Assembly (NCBI GenBank): GCA_036320915.1
Contig: JAXBDG010000017.1
Location: 1,178,001 to 1,242,000, forward strand
Reading direction: 5' to 3'
Length of the DNA: 64,000 nt
DNA from: Linnemannia elongata
Lineage: Eukaryota > Mortierellomycota > Mortierellomycetes > Mortierellales > Mortierellaceae
This document shows positions 24,620-35,898 of the stretch, in pieces. Position 1 is the stretch's first letter. Every line of letters begins with the position of its first letter. A program made the position numbers and the translations under genes. The notes under the pieces were generated by a model. It searched no databases. It was not told where the DNA came from and worked only from the letters and a program-made list of their open reading frames with translations.

Positions 24620-24927
24620 GGCGAGCTCTGGCCATGTGCACCACATTCGCAACTCCATCCCTATTCCGCCCATAATAAAAAAATAGGATATTCTGAGAGT
24701 TCCTTTCAATTTTTTTTTCTGGAACTCCCATAAGATTGTCTCCAAATTAAAGTTAGTAAAAATATTCTGAGACGATTTGGGTTAAAACTTCCATTCTTTG
24801 TTTGATTGATTCCAGTTGGAAATGCACTGTTTCAAAAAACAAAACATCCCTTACCCAGCCTTGAACCTGTACAATTGTTTCACTAAGTACCAGGGTCCCG
24901 GCTTCTCCATCGCCATTTCCTGCGGAT
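24620..24927. other. A/T-rich flank between the repeat ORF and the left LTR
   Basis: No gene is supported. A short ORF reading NLYNCFTKYQGPGFSIAISC (about 24,860-24,920) runs into the LTR and may be a fragment of the sequence that the retroelement interrupted. The 5 bp before the LTR (CGGAT) do not match the 5 bp behind it (AAAAT), so this LTR shows no target-site duplication of its own. Confidence 0.4.
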
Positions 24928-25675
24928 TGTTGAGATCTCTAGGAAATCAAGTACAACACGACGCCACCAAAAGAAGAGCGGGGCACAAAGAGCGTGATCG
25001 CTAACCGTTTACCATTTTTTAGTCCTTCTAGTGAAGACGCGTTCCCCGCTCCCTCGCGTCTTTCGAGTACTATTTTCTATTGATCCCTTTAACTCTTTTT
25101 CCTGCTTGATCTTTTCTATTTTGTCTTTTGCCACCTTTTTCATCTTTAATTCCCCGTCCGGATCAACAACCTGGCGCCCACCTTCCATTTCTTTACCCAC
25201 ACCCTCCTCACTCCCAAAGATGTCGAAAGTTGAACCTCTTACTCTTTTTCTTTCAACTTTCGTTTTTCTTGTTACAAGTGTTTTGTTCGTTTTTATTCTG
25301 AAACCAAACCCCATCCTAGTAAGAACAGCTATCCTAATGACTTTGGTTGGAGGTTTTTTTACTATCTTTGATGGGTTTTCCTTCACATCGTACCGACCAT
25401 GTCACCGATTCTAAACTAGTATAAATAAAGCACTCTCCATAACTAAATAAATCTCGGACAGCAGCTCTCAAAGAAACCCCAGACAAGAACAAGACACAGA
25501 AACACTCAGACCTTCCTTCAGACATCCAGATCTTTCTTTCACTTTGACTTTCCTCGCTCGCACTTTTCTCTCTCTTATTCACTCAAGACCCCTCTTCTCC
25601 CTTTCCTTTTCTTAATTCTTAGTTTTAGTTTGTTGTAGTGTTGTTTGGAACCATTATCCGAACTTCAGTATAACA
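24928..25675 (+). mobile_element. Ty3/gypsy-type LTR, plus orientation (left arm of inverted pair)
   Basis: A 748-bp unit with TG...CA ends (TGTTGAGATCTC to CAGTATAACA) and a TATAAATA promoter box at 25,420-25,427. It is followed five bases later by TGGTGATTTACGCAGG at 25,681, which starts with TGG as a tRNA primer-binding site should. It is nearly identical to the reverse complement of 25,739-26,483. The clear differences lie in the outer ~100 bp (about 24,970-25,020), plus a 3-bp net length difference. The ORFs inside (about 82 and 125 codons) are repeated identically in both arms and are LTR sequence, not genes. Confidence 0.85.
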
Positions 25676-25738
25676 AAAATTGGTGATTTACGCAGGGGGT
25701 TATATCAACTAGTCCCATACCTTCTCCTTTTCTATTTT
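25676..25738 (+). other. Spacer between inverted LTRs: candidate primer-binding site and leader
   Basis: The 63 bp start AAAAT, then TGGTGATTTACGCAGGGGG (candidate PBS), and end with ATTTT, the mirror image of the first five bases. The symmetric part of the palindrome therefore extends five bases beyond each LTR end. The unique loop is 53 bp (25,681-25,733). Confidence 0.6.
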
Positions 25739-26483
25739 TGTTATACTGAAGTTCGGATAATGGTTCCAAACAACACTACAACAAACTAAAACTAAGAATT
25801 AAGAAAAGGAAAGGGAGAAGAGGGGTCTTGAGTGAATAAGAGAGAGAAAAGTGCGAGCGAGGAAAGTCAAAGTGAAAGAAAGATCTGGATGTCTGAAGGA
25901 AGGTCTGAGTGTTTCTGTGTCTTGTTCTTGTCTGGGGTTTCTTTGAGAGCTGCTGTCCGAGATTTATTTAGTTATGGAGAGTGCTTTATTTATACTAGTT
26001 TAGAATCGGTGACATGGTCGGTACGATGTGAAGGAAAACCCATCAAAGATAGTAAAAAAACCTCCAACCAAAGTCATTAGGATAGCTGTTCTTACTAGGA
26101 TGGGGTTTGGTTTCAGAATAAAAACGAACAAAACACTTGTAACAAGAAAAACGAAAGTTGAAAGAAAAAGAGTAAGAGGTTCAACTTTCGACATCTTTGG
26201 GAGTGAGGAGGGTGTGGGTAAAGAAATGGAAGGTGGGCGCCAGGTTGTTGATCCGGACGGGGAATTAAAGATGAAAAAGGTGGCAAAAGACAAAATAGAA
26301 AAGATCAAGCAGGAAAAAGAGTTAAAGGGATCAATAGAAAATAGTACTCGAAAGACGCGAGGGAGCGGGGAACGCGTCTTCACTAGAAGGACTAAAAATG
26401 GTAAACGGTTAGCGATCACGCTCTTGGTGGCGCTTTTCTATTGGTGGCGTCGTGTTGTACTTGATTTCCTAGAGATCTCAACA
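25739..26483 (-). mobile_element. Ty3/gypsy-type LTR, minus orientation (3' LTR of the truncated element)
   Basis: The minus strand reads TGTTGAGATCTC through to TATAACA, 745 bp. Directly upstream on the minus strand is AAAGTGTGGGAG (26,484-26,495), a purine-rich tract like the polypurine tract that primes plus-strand DNA next to a 3' LTR. Further upstream is the end of a gypsy pol frame. This arm therefore belongs to the element at 26,484-29,430. The TATA box is mirrored at 25,987-25,994. Confidence 0.85.
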
Positions 26484-29430
26484 CTCCCACACTTTGGATA
26501 GACGTCCTCGTCGTTAAGGATCGACTAGAGACCGGGCCCTTCATGTCGATACTGACGGATACCACCGCGAAGGGGACGGGCGGTAGCTAAGACTTCCGGG
26601 ATAAAGGGAGCCCGAATAGTGCTGGGTTGAAGCCTGTCGACATGGACACTGTCGAGGTTTCCTTCTGGGTCGGCAATGCGATAGACTCCATGTCCGAGTA
26701 GGGAGGTCACACGATAGGGCCGACGTAGGTATCACCGAACTTTTCGCGCTGGATGTGTTGCCGATCGTTATCAGCTACTTCATGACGAAGTCGCCGACGC
26801 GAAATGACCTGGGATGGACCAATGCATTATATCGGATACGTTGTGTGACTTAATTGCGACGTGTGTTGAAGGCGGCTGTCTGACGGAGCTCGGGCAAATC
26901 GACTTGAATGCGATATAGACGTTGTTGAATTTGGTCCGCCTCTGATGTAGTGACTAGAGCACCATTGTGTTCTTGCCAAGACGACGTGATCGTGAGCTCA
27001 AGCCCAAATAATAGACGAGCTGGGGAACATCAAGTGATCGCGTTACTGGACAACCTGACTGCCAAGAGGGCTCTTGTGATAGGAGCAGAAGCCAGGGGGT
27101 AGAGAGGAGCAGAAGGCAGAAACGGATGGTGTTTATTGTATAGATAACTAGGGTATTTATATGGGTAGGTCATTAGAGGTTAGGGGATTAGGAATGGCAT
27201 TATGATGGAATAGGGAATAAAGGGTCAAGGAATGCATAGTGTTAGTGAGCCTAGGATACTGTGACAGCTCTCCAGAGCTGCTGGGGCCAGTCTTCTCGAT
27301 GGTCGACAGTTAACTTTCGAAATAGAGACTTGAGGGTGCGATGAAGGCGTTCGACACGACCGTTAGACTGAGGTTTATAGGCAGTGGTAAGCTGATAGCG
27401 GGTACCAAGTTGTTGACAAAGTTCGAACATGACATCACTTGTGAAAACCGAGCCGCGATCTGAGATGATCTTCTGGGGAACACCGAACTGGGAGATGACA
27501 TGAAGAAGGAGAAAGGATACTAGAGATCGGACGTCAGCGGCTTTGGCGGGAATGGCCACCGGGCATCGTGTGTGGTAATCTATGGCCGTAAAAATATAGG
27601 CCAGACCACCAGGGGACGGGGAAAAGATGGGACTGACAATATCGACTCCGAAGACAGACAGGGGTGTATCAATATCGATCGGGTGTAGCTCTTCTGCTCT
27701 TGTCGCCGTGTTGGGCACCGTATGGCGTTGGCATAACAGACAACTCTGAACAACTTCTCGGGTGCGCTGAAGGAGACCTTGACCAGTGTAAATCCGCTGG
27801 ACATTATCGTAGGTGTGTTCGACTCCAAGATGGAACTCCTCGTGGACTTGACGGATCTTTTCGAAATTGTTTCCTTCGTGTATAACCTCTCGCAATGGTT
27901 CTGCTACTGAGTTCCTTCTCCTGTACAGACGGTGGTGAAGGAGAGTATACTGTTGTGCTCTTCGTCGTAGGTGGGCTCGATCCTGTTCCTGAGCGTCGAT
28001 AGGGTAAGACTGATCCCGTAGGTAATTGTTGATAGCGAAGTAAACCGCCTGATCCATACTGTATATTGTATCAGCGTCGAGTTCTTCGTCCCAAAGCGTC
28101 AGGTGCTGGCCAAATGGTGAAGTGGACGATTGATACTCCAAGGGGCCAAGATCAATATCTTCATCTGCATCGAGATCGTCATCATGGACTTGCTGAGGGT
28201 CGGCGGGTGGAGCTGCGTTCGAGCATCGTGAACCAAAGTCGGCAACATTCTTCGTTCCTTTGACGTGCTTAATGTCAAAATTGCACTCGCGAAGGCGGAG
28301 TGCCCATCTGGCAAGACGACCAGTTAAAGGCAGGTCTCGAGCGAATAAAGCCAACAATGCGACATGATCCGTGAGGAGAGTGAATCGTGTGTCCAGCAAG
28401 ATAGTGGCGAAAATGGGTAACAGCCCAGACAACGGCCAGTCCTTCTAGGTGTTGTTGGGGAATAATTACGTTCGTGGACGGGTAAAGCGCGGGAGGCAAA
28501 CGCAATTGGATGTTCTCCGTCACTGAGGTGTTGAGCGAGGACGGCCGAGACTCCTGCTCCCGAACCGTCGGTGGTGAGGGTGAACTCTTGTGTAAAGTCG
28601 GGAGAGGCCAAGACTGGATTAGATGTCAAACAGTCGACAAGTTCCTGAAAAGCGTCCTGTTGTGCGTCGTGCCAATACCAACTGACTGTCTTTTTAGTTT
28701 TTCAGTAGGTGAGTAAGGGGTAGGGCAATGAGACAGTATTGAGGGATGAATTTCCTGTAGTACGAAGTCAGACCCAGGAACGACCGTAGCTCCGAAAGGT
28801 TGGAAGGAGGTCGCGCTTCTCGTAAGACATCCAGCTTAGACTTCTGCGGTTGAATTTCTCCGGATGAGATATGGTGGCCAAGGTATTCTAGTTCGTCCTT
28901 GAGGAAGAAACACTTTCGACGGGTTAATTTGAATCGATATTGCTCAAGTTAAGCAAAAAGTCGACGGAGGTGGTGCAGATGTTCCTGTGGGGTCCTGGAG
29001 AAAACCAGTATGTCGTCGACGTAGACATGGACAAATGACAAGTGACCTAAGATCTCCTGAACAGCTCTTCGAAACGTGCTGGGGGCGTTGACGAGTCCAA
29101 AGGGCATGACTCGAAACTCGTAAAGGCCCATTCCTGGAACAGAAAAGGCGGTCTTCTGTCGATCTTCAGGGGCAACTGGTACTTGCCAAAATCCTGAAAA
29201 TGCATCCAGAGTCGAAAAGACTGTGCATCCATGAAACGAGCTGAGAATGTCGTCTATAAGGGGAAGAGCAAACTGATCTCGTTCCGTGACTAGGTTGAGT
29301 CTGCTGTAGTCGACACAAACGCGGATACCGCCCCCTTTCTTGGCGATAGGAAGCACCGGTGCTCCCCAGGATGATGAACTTTTGGATATAACTGGATGTT
29401 TGTGAATATGAGATTCTAAAATAGAGAAGG
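26484..29430 (-). pseudogene. pol: Degenerate Ty3/gypsy pol (reverse transcriptase, RNase H, integrase), 5'-truncated
   Basis: Read from 29,430 downward. Reverse transcriptase: SSSSWGAPVLPIAKKGGG, VCVDYSRLN, FVHVYVDDILVFS with the YVDD catalytic motif. Then a frame change into RNase H (TLTTDGSGAGVSAVLAQ). After another frame change come the RNase H end, the integrase zinc domain (H-X3-H ... C-X2-C, ending SCLLCQRH) and the integrase core (FGVDIVSP, IISDRGSVFTSD, NGRVERLHRTL for the D,D,E residues). The frame is cut by a 192-bp insertion at 27,075-27,266 and resumes with ALLAVRLSSNAIT, a stop, then CSPARLLFGLEL. The C-terminal tail is GVYRIADPEGNLDSVHVDRL. Gag, protease, the 5' LTR and the N-terminal RT are missing upstream of 29,430. 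Several stops and shifts mean it cannot make a full polyprotein. Confidence 0.9.
27070..27271. mobile_element. 192-bp LTR-like insertion inside the integrase, with 5-bp target duplication
   Basis: The insert runs 27,075-27,266. It begins TGTGATAGG, ends ATACTGTGACA (TG...CA) and contains TATTTATATGGG as a possible TATA box. It is flanked by identical GCTCT pentamers at 27,070-27,074 and 27,267-27,271. Removing it with one GCTCT joins the integrase frame without a shift (WRA-LLAVRL). It looks like a solo LTR or a very short TRIM-type element. No internal coding region is present. Confidence 0.8.
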
Positions 29431-29915
29431 TAGAACAAGCACAACCAAGACACCGCCAAATCCGATAATGAGGACATTCAGCCAATTAGGGCTGGCGTTG
29501 ACCCTGTGAATCTGTTGCGTCTGCTCTCGTTGTGTCTGCTGTGGCCGCGTTGGAGGGCTGGTGGGCTGGGGCTGTGGTGGGTTGTAATGTGCAGATCTGA
29601 ATGTTGGTGCCGCCGGTGATGTCAACGAAGTAGTAGCTGATGTTCCCTGGACAAATCCGTTGGGAGAAGGGTAGTAGAGGGAGTTGTTACTGAAGAAGTA
29701 TCCTGGGCTTAGGCGGCAAGTGCCTGCGCTTCAGTTGCAGCAAGTCCTGGCGGCACCATCGCAGTCCTTGGACTTGATGCAGCTGTCCTATTAGGTGAAG
29801 AGGGCGTTGTTGTCGAGAAACCCTTTGTTTTTGATCTCCTGGCATCTGCTCCCTGACTGCTGGGTTGGTTGCCTCCTGTTCCATTGCTGCTTTCCTGAGT
29901 GCCGTCTGTAGAACA
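29431..29915 (-). pseudogene. Duplicated fragment of the UBC6/UBE2J last exon
   Basis: The minus-strand sequence is homologous to 52,322-52,815 of the intact UBC6-type gene in this window, including the APTFRSAHYNPPQPQPT and VLIIGFGGVLV segments of the linker and membrane anchor. It has indels and substitutions that break the frame and it lacks the catalytic domain. It ends abruptly at about 29,430, where gypsy reverse transcriptase sequence begins, so it replaces the 5' part of the retroelement. Because it lies within one exon of the parent, intron loss cannot be used to tell retrocopy from DNA duplication. Confidence 0.85.
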
Positions 29916-30177
29916 AGAACTTACTATAGTAATAGCAGCAAAAAATAAACACCGATTGATCGTACCAGAATCGCCACCAACTCTAATATTTTTTATGGCG
30001 CTGGTCGAGGGAGTGAAGCAAATACATCAAAGCAGCGCGGAGAATGAAAAAGATAGATAGACGATAAAGAGAGGAACACAAGGAGAATCATAAAGGGGGG
30101 AAAACACCAGCACCACCTTTATTACTTTCCAAGAAAAATGCCAAATATGCAACTCGTCCTTACTACTCAACAATCCT

Positions 30178-32159
<1,982 letters not shown>

Positions 32160-32773
32160 TGTCCTTTGTGTGCTGAATGTGTCGAGAACGAAAAAGGAGG
32201 AGAAATGAAGCACAGGCTGTCCGGCCGTTTAAGCACACAAAAAAAAAAAAAAAAAAAGGAAAACAAGGTCTATGACGTCGGAACAGTCACATTGTTACAT
32301 TATTGGCGCCCAGTCCATAGCTCTCACAGTGGTTTGGGGTAACAAGCCAGTGTACACGCACGATCGGCAAATCCAATTCGGGGGCCGTTATCTTTTCATT
32401 TTAACACACTCTGCGAGAGACATCTTGGTCACTGAAAAGCAAACGCCACCCTCAAACGAATGCAACAGCGTTTTGATTTATCCCAAATGCCCTTCGATTG
32501 CATAGCACAATTGGATGTCAATTTTGGTGCACCTTTCCTTGCACCATGAACTCTGACTGCAGAGGTTCAATTGCGTTTCAATTGCTTCCCGAGCCGATCA
32601 TTGTGCCATATAAACGTTAAATTGCAACACTCAAGTCTTTCACCATACCACAACAAAAAAAAAGTCGTTTCAATAATAAAAAAAAAAAAAAAAGTGAGAA
32701 AAAGAACGGTTTTATGTGTATGCTATGTTACAATCGTTCATACTGTAGTTACATTCTACAATTGTATTAATAT
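32160..32773. other. Intergenic between MAP2 promoter and the Dabb gene 3' end
   Basis: No supported gene. It holds the MAP2 promoter (an A tract at 32,238-32,257) and the 3' region of the next minus-strand gene, with poly-A tracts at about 32,655 and 32,679. Confidence 0.4.
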
Positions 32774-33097
32774 TTAAAGACGAGGGCTGGAATAGTCCTC
32801 GACTTCATAGTCGAATGCAATGAGGTCCTCAATGTTAGGACGGATGTCCTCGGTAACAACACGAATGTGCTCAGGCGACTTGTCGTAAGTTTCGAGGGCG
32901 GCCTTGTCCTTGAAGATCATGGTAAAGCCGTGGGTGAAGCCCTTGGCACGGGCGGCAAAGTTGACGCCGAGGTGAACAGACTCGACGACTCCTGGGAGCT
33001 CCTCCTTGAGGTGGGCGACAGCCTTGAGGATGTTGTGGGCTTGGGTCTCGGAGACGGTGGGCTTGAACTTGACGAGGATGATGTGTGCGACAGCCAT
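32774..33097 (-). CDS. Stress-responsive A/B barrel (Dabb) domain protein
   Basis: Intronless, 107 aa. The whole protein is one Dabb domain: an N-terminal strand (AVAHIILVKFKPTV), the LKEELPGVVESVHLGVNF segment and a helix with YDKSPEHIRVV, ending in IAFDYEVED. Members of this dimeric ferredoxin-like barrel family are small cytosolic proteins in plants and fungi that respond to stress or act in small-molecule metabolism. The substrate is unknown. It shares a 297-bp upstream region with the divergent J-protein gene. Confidence 0.85.
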   Translation of the reverse strand: MAVAHIILVKFKPTVSETQAHNILKAVAHLKEELPGVVESVHLGVNFAARAKGFTHGFTMIFKDKAALETYDKSPEHIRVVTEDIRPNIEDLIAFDYEVEDYSSPRL

Positions 33098-33394
33098 TTT
33101 TGTTATTGTCGTGGAAGGTGTTTGGAGGGTAGGGGGGAGTTGTTGGGGTAACGAGTTGGTTGTTGGAGAGTTGCGAAGTGAGAGAAGGGTGAGTCAAAAG
33201 GATGTTGTTGGAAACTTTTTGAGTTATTTAAATGCGTGCCAGCTCCTCACCCTGTGACTGTTACTGTAAGGGTTCATTATTGACGTTCAAGGCCCGCCTG
33301 AATGTCCCACAACACGACTTTCTTGTTCGCTCTCAGCTTGAACCCGTTGACAAATCACTCGACACTTCTTCCTACCTGACAAATCGAATCAACC
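33098..33394. promoter_or_regulatory. 297-bp divergent promoter shared by the Dabb and J-protein genes
   Basis: Both neighbours start outward from this interval. It is mixed G/T-rich on the left and A/C-rich on the right, with no obvious TATA box. Its short length makes shared control plausible but not shown. Confidence 0.4.
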
Positions 33395-34369
33395 ATGAGC
33401 CGACTCTTGTTCACCCGGACAACAACAACGATACAACCCACTCTCAGGAGACACCGACCCCTACACCGGCAGGAACTCTCACTTCCACCTCTTACAACCC
33501 CGTCTGCATCTTCCTCATCTCCTTCAAGCTTCCACACATCAACCTTCCAGTCTGCGCACCGACACTCCAACAAAAGCAACCACTATGAACAGCTAGGCCT
33601 TGAGGAAAACGCGACCAAAAAAGAGATCAAGACTCAATTTTATAAACTCTCAAAACTCCATCACCCGGACAAGAACGCCTCAGAGTCATCTCGTCTCGAA
33701 TTCCTCGCCATCAATGAAGCATACTCGACCTTAGGCGACGACCGTCGTAGACGTGACTATGACCTCACTCTTCGCGACAGGACCGGATCCCTCTATTCCA
33801 ATTCATCCTCAACGTCATCAGGTGCACCACTACGCGGATCGCTCAGGAGAACTCCCTTCCGACATTCTGCCCAATCCGCTGCAGCGGCTGCAGCAGCAAG
33901 AAAACATGGAGCCTTTCGATCATCAACGTTCGGGATGGGCGGCGTCAGTGGCGGCAGTGGAGGCGGTGGAGGCGGTGGTGGAGGGCCTGTCCCGCATTTC
34001 GATTCGAAATCTCACCAGGAGATGCATTATGAACAGGAGTTGCGGCAGGAGGAGAGGAGACAGGCTAGGGAGCGCGAGAGCGAGGATGCGAAATGGCGCA
34101 AGACCTATGAGGAATCTGATACTGCTACGGGGAAGATCTTTCGCGTTACGTTTGTCTTTTTGTCGATCTTGGCTGCCACCTCCTTCATGAGGGCGTTTGC
34201 AGAGGAGAACGAGGAGGATGAACAGAACAAGGATCCATGGAGGAGGAGGAATTATTATCGCTCTTCATTTGTCATGTCACATATGGATCAAGGACGTCCC
34301 CATCACGATGACAGCAGTGACGACGACAGGATATCGCTAGATCCGTCGTTCAACTGCGATCTAGGGTGA
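33395..34369 (+). CDS. Mitochondrial-type J-domain protein (DNAJC30-like) with one transmembrane segment
   Basis: Intronless, 324 aa. The N-terminus is Arg/Ser/Thr-rich without acidic residues, as expected for a mitochondrial presequence. The J domain spans about residues 63-125, with HPD at 90-92 (the Hsp70-stimulating motif) and LGDDRRRRDYDL. Ala- and Gly-rich linkers and a charged helix (EQELRQEERRQARERE) follow, then one hydrophobic segment at about 245-265 (FRVTFVFLSILAATSFM) and an acidic tail. The same order (presequence, J domain, membrane segment) is seen in DNAJC30-type proteins. The exact partner is unknown. Confidence 0.85.
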   Translation: MSRLLFTRTTTTIQPTLRRHRPLHRQELSLPPLTTPSASSSSPSSFHTSTFQSAHRHSNKSNHYEQLGLEENATKKEIKTQFYKLSKLHHPDKNASESSRLEFLAINEAYSTLGDDRRRRDYDLTLRDRTGSLYSNSSSTSSGAPLRGSLRRTPFRHSAQSAAAAAAARKHGAFRSSTFGMGGVSGGSGGGGGGGGGPVPHFDSKSHQEMHYEQELRQEERRQARERESEDAKWRKTYEESDTATGKIFRVTFVFLSILAATSFMRAFAEENEEDEQNKDPWRRRNYYRSSFVMSHMDQGRPHHDDSSDDDRISLDPSFNCDLG

Positions 34370-34584
34370 ACAGGGCTGGACCCTTCTCTTAACGTCCTTT
34401 CCTTTCATCTTGCATGTTTCAGCAAAGAATAAACAGGTTATGAAACTACGATTTATGAACAAGGGAAAAAAAGCTATGGTACAAAATGAAAAATGTCGCA
34501 AGAGTGGGCTGTGGATGAGAAAAAAATGTATATATAGAGCAGCAAACAGGCTGAGCGCACAGGCGTTACGTCGTTTGGAGTTTG

Positions 34585-35382
34585 TTAATCATCCAGGTCC
34601 GGGATATGAGAGAACGAGTAGCCTTCGTATTCTTGGTATGCGTAGTAGGCGAGACCAACATGGTACGATCCTAGTTGATAAAAGAGGAAAGTGGAAACTA
34701 AAGTGAGAAGACGAGGTAATAGGGAGATATGACGACGATACTTTCATTCGACCAGAGTCGAGGAGGGCGGCTGTTACCTGGGATGAAGCAGAGAGCGCCA
34801 AGAATCAAGAGCGGGGTTCCCTTGTCAAGCCAGTCCTGTTCGTTGAGAGACATATGAAGGCATTGGTTAGAAAAAAGACAGCGAACGAAAAGCCTTGCAA
34901 GCAATTGCAGTGTCAGCTTGATGTGGAGTTGGTATGCGAAAAGAGGCGAGAGGAACTTACGGGACTGGACAGGACGCCGACCTTGAGAAGTGATCCGATA
35001 GTGAGTCCTACTACCCCAAGGATTAAGAGGACAACAGCGAGAATGATTGACTTCCAAGGAACTAAGAAGGAGCAAGGAGGGAAGAGAGAACGTTAAGTAA
35101 CGGAAGAAAAGGTTCAGCAAGAAAAGCATGGCCTGGGTTTTGTCTGTAAACCATAGGCCAAGATAGTGAGAGAAAAAACGAGAGTGAAAGAGAGGGCGTA
35201 CTTTTGGGAGCAGGGGCCATGAACTGGCCGTCGGTGTAGCCGATATCGTCCTGCTGCTGCAGGTACCGGTTTGCTCGACGGGGGAAACGCATTTTTTTGG
35301 TTCTGTTGACGAGGTTGTGAACGCCGGCGAGAGCCTTGTTGTGAGATGTTGAGGTGGCAGAAGAGGAAGAGGTGATGGCCAT
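34585..35382 (-). CDS. TMEM230 family (DUF872) two-span membrane protein
   Basis: Four minus-strand exons (35202-35382, 34961-35061, 34778-34835, 34585-34670) give 141 aa. After a Ser/Thr-rich N-terminus come DDIGYTDGQFMAPAPK and IPWK, then a hydrophobic helix (SIILAVVLLILGVVGLTIGS) and a second one (PLLILGALCFIPG). The C-terminus is HVGLAYYAYQEYEGYSF followed by IPDLDD, very close to the conserved end of TMEM230. TMEM230 proteins sit in secretory and recycling vesicles. All four exon joins are in phase and rebuild the family pattern, so the model is strong although each exon is small. Confidence 0.88.
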
Positions 35383-35898
35383 TGTTCGGCTTGTGTGAGT
35401 GAGCAAATAGTCAGTAAGGGGTGTGTTATGTATACAAGGGAATGAAAAGGCGAATGAGTGGTGTGTGACGATGGACACTAAGAAGACTAGGAAGAGAGAG
35501 AGAGAGAGAAAAAAAAAGGCGATGTATGGGTGAAGGGGACAAAGGAGGAAGGAGGAAGGGAAGTACAAGACAATGGCGCAAAGATAAATCAAACGCAGTG
35601 TCAGTAGTGTGTGTGTGACAGCCAACGGGGTTGAGAGGGAGGGTCAGTTGTTTGTTTGTTCAAGTGAGAGAGAGTGAGAGAGAGTGGGGTCGACCCTTTT
35701 ATTATTTTTCTCTTCTTTCCATTCAACACACATCAGACATCAGGCAGCACATCAAACTCACAGGACAAGACAGGAGGCAAACAAGTCAGCAAACAGTTTA
35801 TTAGGACAGCCCAGGGCAATATCAAAACAACACACACACAGCCATCGACAACAGGAACTCCACCCCATCACCCTCTCACCCTCACACTTCATACAGTC

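Noticed and set aside
25009..26501. Two mirrored Lys-rich ORFs (125 and 157 codons) as duplicated host genes
   Set aside because: They lie wholly or mostly within the LTR arms and start or end at LTR-internal positions, so they are retroelement DNA.
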